From: UBA1081 sp964443825
Lineage (GTDB): Bacteria > Bacillota > Clostridia > Oscillospirales > Acutalibacteraceae
Assembly: GCA_964443825.1 (NCBI GenBank)
Contig: CAYUEV010000045.1
Location: 1 to 11,299, forward strand
Length of the DNA: 11,299 bases
Direction of reading: 5' to 3'
The notes under the pieces were generated by a model, which saw only the letters and a program-made list of their open reading frames with translations, had not been told where the DNA came from and searched no databases. Positions 7,385-11,299 of the stretch are shown piece after piece; the first letter of the stretch is position 1, and each line of letters opens with the position of its first letter. The position numbers and the translations under genes were made by a program.

Positions 7385-8248
7385 TTGGCTAATTTTATTT
7401 TATCGGCGTTTTCAGACGAAGGCGGAAACACTTTAGAAGAGCAAATAACCGTTTTAAAAGAAAACAATATTCCGCTTATGGAACCCCGCGGGATAGACGG
7501 CGTTAATATTTCCGACTATACCGAGGATATGGCTAAAGACCTTAAAAAAACTCTTGACGAGAATGGAATTAAAATTTCCGCCATAGGTTCGCCTTTTGGC
7601 AAAATCGGAATTTTAGACGACTTTCACGAGCATTTCGAAAAATTTAAAAGATGCGTCGAAAACGCCTGTATATTAGATACCAAGAGAATCAGATTATTTA
7701 GTTTTTATATTCCAAATAACGACGACCCGGCCGTTTACCGCGACGAAGTCCTGGAACGCCTTGAAAAAATGGCGGATTATTCCTTAAAAAGCGGAGTTTC
7801 ATGCTGTCACGAGAACGAAAAAGGCATTTACGGCGACTCGGACGACCGCTGTCTTCAAATACTGTCGTCCTTAAAAGATAAAATTAAAGGCGTGTTCGAT
7901 CCCGCGAACTTTATTCAATGCGGCGTTGATATTCTCCCCGCATACGAGAAATTATCCCCTTATATCGATTATTTCCATGTAAAAGACGCGTTAAAGAACA
8001 GCGGTCAAGTAGTTCCCGCGGGCGAAGGCGACGGCAAGATAAAAGAGCTTTTAACGCTTGTAAATAAAAAAGACGGCGATATAATTTTAACAATCGAGCC
8101 CCACTTAAAAGTGTTCGACGGCTTGGAAAACCTCGAAAAAGACGGCGAAACCGCTAAAAATATGGAAAACACATACGTCTATAAAACAAATAAAGACGCG
8201 TTTAAAGCGGCGTCTTCGGCGGTTCGCAAAATTTTATCGGAAGTTTAA
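7385..8248 (+). CDS. Second TIM-barrel sugar phosphate isomerase/epimerase
   Basis: A 287-residue protein of the xylose-isomerase-like TIM-barrel superfamily, from a different subfamily than the gene at 94-939. The beginning (LSAFSDEGG, 6-14), ISAIGSPFGKIGI at 64-76, FDPANF at 171-176, YFHVKDAL at 196-203, PAGEGDGKI at 211-219 and LTIEPHL at 235-241 are typical of a group annotated only as sugar phosphate isomerase/epimerase. Likely metal ligands are E143 (CHENE), D172, H198 and E238. The start is TTG, with AAGGAG at 7369-7374 about 10 nt upstream. It follows glgA by 28 bp and precedes the CPBP gene by only 2 bp. The substrate is unknown. Nearness to glgA suggests carbohydrate metabolism but does not prove it. 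Confidence 0.85.
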   Translation: MANFILSAFSDEGGNTLEEQITVLKENNIPLMEPRGIDGVNISDYTEDMAKDLKKTLDENGIKISAIGSPFGKIGILDDFHEHFEKFKRCVENACILDTKRIRLFSFYIPNNDDPAVYRDEVLERLEKMADYSLKSGVSCCHENEKGIYGDSDDRCLQILSSLKDKIKGVFDPANFIQCGVDILPAYEKLSPYIDYFHVKDALKNSGQVVPAGEGDGKIKELLTLVNKKDGDIILTIEPHLKVFDGLENLEKDGETAKNMENTYVYKTNKDAFKAASSAVRKILSEV

Positions 8249-8250
8249 AA

Positions 8251-9744
8251 ATGTATAACGGTCAAGACGAAAACAATAATATGGGCGGGAACAATCAAAG
8301 ACCCGACGAAGACGGCTACAACCAAAACGGCGCCAATCAAAACGGCTATAGCCAAAACGGCGCCAATCAAAACGGCTGTAGTCAGAACGGCTACGGTCAA
8401 AACGGTTATAACAATAATTATAACCAAAACGGCTACAGCGGCTATAATCAGAACGGTTACGGTAATAACGGTTACAGCCAAAACGGCTATAATAACGGTT
8501 ATAATAACGGCTACGGCGGCTATAATAACTACAACCAAAGCGGTTATAATAACGGTTACAACGGCGGCTACGGCGGCTATAACCGGGGCGGGTACAACTA
8601 CAATCCAAACGGCTATAACCCGAACGGCTACAACCAAAACGGCGGTCGTTATCAGAACTACAATTACGACCCCGGGTTTTCCTATGGCAAAAAGCCGTCT
8701 AAGTTCATTTCAAGGGAAGTATGGTATCGCGAAAAAAAGAACCTAAAATCATTAAGCGCTTTAAGTTCTCTTTCGATTCTTCTTTATATTTTCCTGTCGG
8801 GAGCTTTGACCGCTTTTTTACAGTTCCTTTTATCAGCTGTTACGAACGGTTCTTTCGATTTTTACGACGCTGTCAACAACGACGCTGAATTTTCGTATCT
8901 TTTCCAGACGATTTACTCCATATTCGTTGTGGGCGGTCCTTTCTTCCTCTTAGGATATATCTACAATAAGACGGGAAGAGGTATCGTCGGTTCTATGCCT
9001 TTGGGGAAGCCTAAAAACGCAAAGTACCTGCCTATAATAATTTTAGGCGCTTTCGGCGTATGCCTCGCGGGGAACATCGTTACTTCTTATATCGACGTTT
9101 TCATAGAGTGGGCGACGGGAATCGAGCTTACCACGCCGGAGCTTCCTTCAACGCCCAAGACGTTTTGGGGGATATTTTTAAACTTCCTTTGCACGGCCAT
9201 TGTGCCGGCTCTTGTCGAGGAGATGGCGTTAAGGGGAGTCGTGATGCAGCCTCTAAGGCGTTACGGCGATATGTTCGCCATAGTTTGCTCGTCCCTTATT
9301 TTCGGCTTTATGCACTGTAACCTTACTCAAATACCGTTCGCCGTGATGGCGGGAATCGCGATAGGCTACGCCGACGTCGCGACAGATTCCCTTTGGACGG
9401 GCGTTATAATTCATTTTCTAAACAACGGCTTTTCAACGCTCGTTTCAATAATTTACGAGTTTTACGGCGATTCTCTTCAATATAACTTATGCAACGTTGC
9501 GTTTTTCGCGTTCATAATCATAGGCGGTTTGTCGGTATTCCTGTATTTCAAAAAATTCGGCAAAAGCGCCGTTAAGGAGTCGCCTTTTGTAAACGCCGGA
9601 AAGCGCTATATGCCTCAGATGAACCCGTTGTCCGAAAGAGTTTCCGAAGGCGCCGTTTACAAAACATACCTCTTAACGGTTCCCATGGTATTGGCGTTTA
9701 TAGCCGTTTGTTACGAAACTTTAATGACGTTTATTATGCAATAA
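8251..9744 (+). CDS. CPBP intramembrane metalloprotease with a prion-like G/N/Q/Y-rich N-terminal tail
   Basis: A 497-residue membrane protein with two parts. Residues 1-150 are soluble and low in complexity: residues 22-139 have only two charged residues (R112, R133), and 26 tyrosines occur between 21 and 150. Units such as NQNGY, SQNGANQNGY and NNGYGGYN recur. From about residue 168 a multi-pass domain follows. It carries the CPBP (Abi/CAAX protease-like) motifs EEMALR at 323-328, FGFMH at 351-355 and HFLNN at 388-392, where the Glu, His and Asn residues form the catalytic or metal site. A further membrane segment lies near 472-494. Family members include CAAX prenyl proteases and bacteriocin-immunity or processing proteins; the substrate here is unknown. 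No signal peptide is seen, so the tail is probably cytoplasmic. The ATG comes 2 bp after the previous stop with little ribosome binding site, suggesting coupling. A terminator follows. Confidence 0.9.
   Translation: MYNGQDENNNMGGNNQRPDEDGYNQNGANQNGYSQNGANQNGCSQNGYGQNGYNNNYNQNGYSGYNQNGYGNNGYSQNGYNNGYNNGYGGYNNYNQSGYNNGYNGGYGGYNRGGYNYNPNGYNPNGYNQNGGRYQNYNYDPGFSYGKKPSKFISREVWYREKKNLKSLSALSSLSILLYIFLSGALTAFLQFLLSAVTNGSFDFYDAVNNDAEFSYLFQTIYSIFVVGGPFFLLGYIYNKTGRGIVGSMPLGKPKNAKYLPIIILGAFGVCLAGNIVTSYIDVFIEWATGIELTTPELPSTPKTFWGIFLNFLCTAIVPALVEEMALRGVVMQPLRRYGDMFAIVCSSLIFGFMHCNLTQIPFAVMAGIAIGYADVATDSLWTGVIIHFLNNGFSTLVSIIYEFYGDSLQYNLCNVAFFAFIIIGGLSVFLYFKKFGKSAVKESPFVNAGKRYMPQMNPLSERVSEGAVYKTYLLTVPMVLAFIAVCYETLMTFIMQ
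8314..8667 (+). repeat. Degenerate codon-level repeat tract encoding the G/N/Q/Y tail
   Basis: The tract is built from short units such as CAAAACGGCTAT, AATAACGGTTAT and TACGGCGGC, in register with the reading frame. Units differ mostly at third positions (GGC/GGT, TAT/TAC, AAC/AAT), so the amino-acid pattern is kept while the DNA has drifted. That argues for retention at protein level over a purely recent slippage event. The strongest DNA identity is at its 5' end (8322-8377). Confidence 0.85.
8322..8377 (+). repeat. Near-perfect 30-bp-period tandem duplication inside the tail
   Basis: A 26-bp segment at 8322-8347 (starting CCAAAACGGCGCC) recurs identically at 8352-8377, separated by 4 bp. 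It encodes two copies of QNGANQNG. It is the least diverged part of the tract, so it looks like the most recent expansion step. Confidence 0.8.
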
Positions 9745-9751
9745 AAAACAC

Positions 9752-9771
9752 AAGGCGGGTTTTTCCGCCTT
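9752..9771 (-). terminator. Rho-independent terminator for the minus-strand oxidoreductase gene
   Basis: AAGGCGG (9752-9758) and CCGCCTT (9765-9771) form a perfect 7-bp stem with a 6-base loop. Read on the minus strand, the stem is followed by GTG and then six T residues (plus-strand A's 9743-9748), the expected U-tract. On the plus strand no T-run follows, so this hairpin should mainly stop the gene whose coding region ends at 9827. Confidence 0.75.
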
Positions 9772-9781
9772 ATGTCTGTTT

Positions 9782-9815
9782 ACAAAGTCCAAGATAAATT
9801 TGGGCTTTGTTTTTT
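9782..9815 (+). terminator. Rho-independent terminator for the plus-strand gene array
   Basis: ACAAAGTCCAA (9782-9792) pairs with TTGGGCTTTGT (9800-9810) over 11 bp, including one G-U wobble, with a 7-base loop. A run of T's follows (9811-9815). The wobble is a pair only in plus-strand RNA, where the partners are U and G; in minus-strand RNA it would be an A-C mismatch. This fits a terminator for the CPBP gene, whose stop is 37 bp upstream. Confidence 0.85.
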
Positions 9816-9826
9816 GATTTTAAATT

Positions 9827-11146
9827 TTACAAAAGTTCGTATCTGCCCGCCCAGTTTTCAACCGCGTCTTTATCGTATTTTTCAGGCGTTTCGGACAAAA
9901 CTTTTTTAATAAATCCTCTTTTGGCGAGCGCTCTCGTTATGTTGGCGAGCATTGGGAATTTAGGAAGAGCCTTAATGAGCTTTTGAGCTATCCCTAAAAC
10001 CGTTATTTCAGCCCCGCCGTTCGTGATACTAAGCTCGTTTTCGGTTATAATGTTCTTTTCAAGCAGGAAATCAACGTCTTCGCCTGAAAGTTTTCCTAAA
10101 ACTTCTCTTAATTTATCGAGAGCGACGAGGGAATTTCCGATATTCATAAAGTAATCGTACTGGTATTTCCAAAGCGTTTCCGAAGTGAATTTGCATTCCT
10201 TGTCTTCAATTACCGCGTCGGCGAGATATTTCCCCGCCCTCATGCTGTTGGCGACTCCCGAACCTATAATAGGTATCGTCATGCACGCGCTGTCGCCTAT
10301 AACAGCGTAGCCGTCTGCGACTATAAGCGGTATCGTCCTCCTTATCGGGATTTGAGCTACTTCTCCGCCTCTCAGCACGTTTTTGCCTATTATGGGATAC
10401 GTTTTTCTTAAATCGTCAAGAGCCTCTTCAATATCTTCCTCGCTGATACTTGACCCGAATCTCCCCACAAGCACGTCGCAGTACGAATCTTCCGAAATGA
10501 GCCATGAAAGCCCCGGCTCGTGCATATGGAAAAGATGAACCATATAATCGTGTTCGGGCGGAGCGCCGGGAACTCTTTCAAAGAAAGCCCTGTACGCCGT
10601 AAAAATCTGGTCGCCGTCAAACTCGTTCATAATTCCCATTTTAGGCGGAAGAAGCGTCCTCACGGGGGAATTAACTCCCGCCGCGTCTATTACCAAGCTC
10701 GCGTAGACTGAATAAAGCCTTCCTCCGCGCCTTACTATTAGTCCCAAAACGCGTTTGCCGTCGCAAATAGGGCATACGACTTCCGTATTGAAGCGGAATT
10801 TTACGCCCTTTTTCTCGGCGTACCTAATGAGATAATGGAGTAAGTACTTTCTGTCAAAAGTAAAAGTCGCCGTTTCCGGATCGGTATTTTCAGGCATTGG
10901 AATCAAGACCGATTTGTTGGGGTTTACATAGCAAGTCGCGTGCGAGGGAGTATATTTTGTTTTAGGCGGCAATGGAATATCAGATTCGATGAACGCGCAA
11001 AGAGGAAACGAATCGGTCCAGTCGTGACCCGAACCGGCTCTATCGTCTTTTTCGTAAACCGTCACGTCAAAGCCCTTTTCAGCTAAAAGAGCCGCGCACA
11101 CAATACCGCCGTGACCCGCTCCGGCCACTACAATTTCTTTCTTCAT
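9827..11146 (-). CDS. FAD-dependent oxidoreductase, geranylgeranyl-reductase/FixC-like
   Basis: A 439-residue flavoprotein when started at the ATG at 11146. The N-terminal Rossmann loop GAGHGG is at 9-14, with Glu32 (VYEKDD) as the ribose-binding acid. DAAG at 154-157 and VIGDSACMTIPIIGSGVANS at 282-301 are the later FAD-contact motifs of the p-hydroxybenzoate-hydroxylase/geranylgeranyl-reductase fold. Related proteins reduce isoprenoid chains or pass electrons to quinones; the substrate here is unknown, and no isoprenoid gene is nearby. The open frame extends 25 codons further upstream to 11221. I chose the internal ATG because the FAD loop normally starts within the first 10 residues, AAGGACAG (11153-11160 region) sits just upstream of it, and the longer version would contain the promoter. 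It is convergent with the array and separated from it by paired terminators. Confidence 0.85.
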   Translation of the reverse strand: MKKEIVVAGAGHGGIVCAALLAEKGFDVTVYEKDDRAGSGHDWTDSFPLCAFIESDIPLPPKTKYTPSHATCYVNPNKSVLIPMPENTDPETATFTFDRKYLLHYLIRYAEKKGVKFRFNTEVVCPICDGKRVLGLIVRRGGRLYSVYASLVIDAAGVNSPVRTLLPPKMGIMNEFDGDQIFTAYRAFFERVPGAPPEHDYMVHLFHMHEPGLSWLISEDSYCDVLVGRFGSSISEEDIEEALDDLRKTYPIIGKNVLRGGEVAQIPIRRTIPLIVADGYAVIGDSACMTIPIIGSGVANSMRAGKYLADAVIEDKECKFTSETLWKYQYDYFMNIGNSLVALDKLREVLGKLSGEDVDFLLEKNIITENELSITNGGAEITVLGIAQKLIKALPKFPMLANITRALAKRGFIKKVLSETPEKYDKDAVENWAGRYELL

Positions 11147-11183
11147 ATAAAACTGTCCTTTAAGTCGGTTATTATTATGATTT

Positions 11184-11212
11184 ATTATACTTAAAACGCG
11201 ACTATTTTGCAA
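11184..11212 (-). promoter_or_regulatory. Promoter of the oxidoreductase gene
   Basis: On the minus strand, TTGCAA (-35, plus positions 11207-11212) and a perfect TATAAT (-10, 11184-11189) are 17 bp apart. Transcription would begin near 11177, giving a leader of about 30 nt with an AAGGA ribosome binding site before the ATG at 11146. This supports the shorter coding region. Confidence 0.75.
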
Positions 11213-11255
11213 TAAAATCATTCACAAAAAATTTCAATTTAATAAATAAAAATTA

Positions 11256-11284
11256 TTGCGTTCTGCTTCATTTTGTGCTATATT
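11256..11284 (+). promoter_or_regulatory. Candidate divergent plus-strand promoter for a gene beyond the window
   Basis: TTGCGT (11256-11261) and TATATT (11279-11284) are 17 bp apart, and TGC just before the -10 makes an extended -10 element. No start codon with a long frame follows before the window ends, so the target gene is not visible. The region between this and the minus-strand promoter (about 11213-11255) is strongly AT-rich. Confidence 0.45.
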
Positions 11285-11299
11285 ATGTGTTAGATATTA

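Noticed and set aside
8234..8637. Two long minus-strand open frames (up to 130 codons) opposite the protease tail
   Set aside because: They are by-products of the repeat. The reverse complements of the repeated GGC/TAT/AAC/CAA codons contain no stops in these frames, and the predicted proteins are monotonous Val/Ile/Ala or Arg/Tyr/Ser strings with no recognisable domain.
8314..8667. A CRISPR array or similar non-coding repeat array
   Set aside because: Units are short, degenerate and in frame with a continuous protein, with no constant-length spacers, and no cas genes are present.
9060..9320. 86-codon plus-strand frame inside the protease gene, and similar short frames inside argH, ktrB, parA and glgA
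   Set aside because: They are in alternative frames of genes with strong family motifs, lack ribosome binding sites, and encode no recognisable sequence.
94..9744. A mobile island or defence system spanning the array
   Set aside because: No integrase, transposase, terminal repeats, tRNA target or restriction/toxin genes are visible, and codon use appears uniform. CPBP proteins can act as immunity proteins, but no bacteriocin gene is nearby.

Overview
The window reads as a chromosomal segment of a fermentative, Gram-positive-like bacterium, most likely Bacillota/Clostridia and possibly gut-associated. The reasons are moderate-to-low GC, AAGGAGG-type ribosome binding sites, two TTG starts, near-consensus sigma-A-type promoters, a Ktr-type (single-RCK) potassium system, a GlgA with an ASGGL nucleotide loop, and a CPBP protease with a Gly/Asn/Gln/Tyr-rich tail. 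Taxonomy is inferred from gene content and style only; no rRNA or other marker gene is present.

Bases 1-93 hold a near-perfect promoter (TTGACA, 18-bp spacer, TATAAT) whose -35 box lies inside a CCCGGT/ACCGGG inverted repeat, a plausible operator. From 94 to 9744 there are nine same-strand genes with gaps of at most 50 bp and three overlaps, so they may form one long transcription unit. In order they are: a xylose-isomerase-like TIM-barrel protein, argH (argininosuccinate lyase), ktrB and ktrA (potassium channel and its RCK gate), a ParA/Soj ATPase without a ParB beside it, a YhhN/TMEM86-type membrane protein, glgA (glycogen synthase), a second and different TIM-barrel sugar isomerase/epimerase, and a CPBP membrane metalloprotease. 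The protease has roughly 120 uncharged, prion-like G/N/Q/Y residues ahead of its membrane domain.

Bases 9745-9826 are the convergent end of the array. They hold two adjacent hairpins, each with its U-tract on a different strand, so each direction appears to have its own terminator. Bases 9827-11146 encode a minus-strand FAD-dependent oxidoreductase of the geranylgeranyl-reductase/FixC-like type. Bases 11147-11299 are its AT-rich promoter region, which also contains a candidate divergent plus-strand promoter for a gene beyond the window.

The genes do not form one obvious pathway. Arginine synthesis, potassium uptake, glycogen synthesis, sugar isomerisation, a chromosome-segregation-type ATPase and two membrane proteins look like housekeeping functions packed together. 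The most unusual element is the low-complexity tail on the CPBP protease. No phage, insertion sequence, CRISPR, tRNA or rRNA was seen, and no stretch longer than 300 bases lacks a gene.
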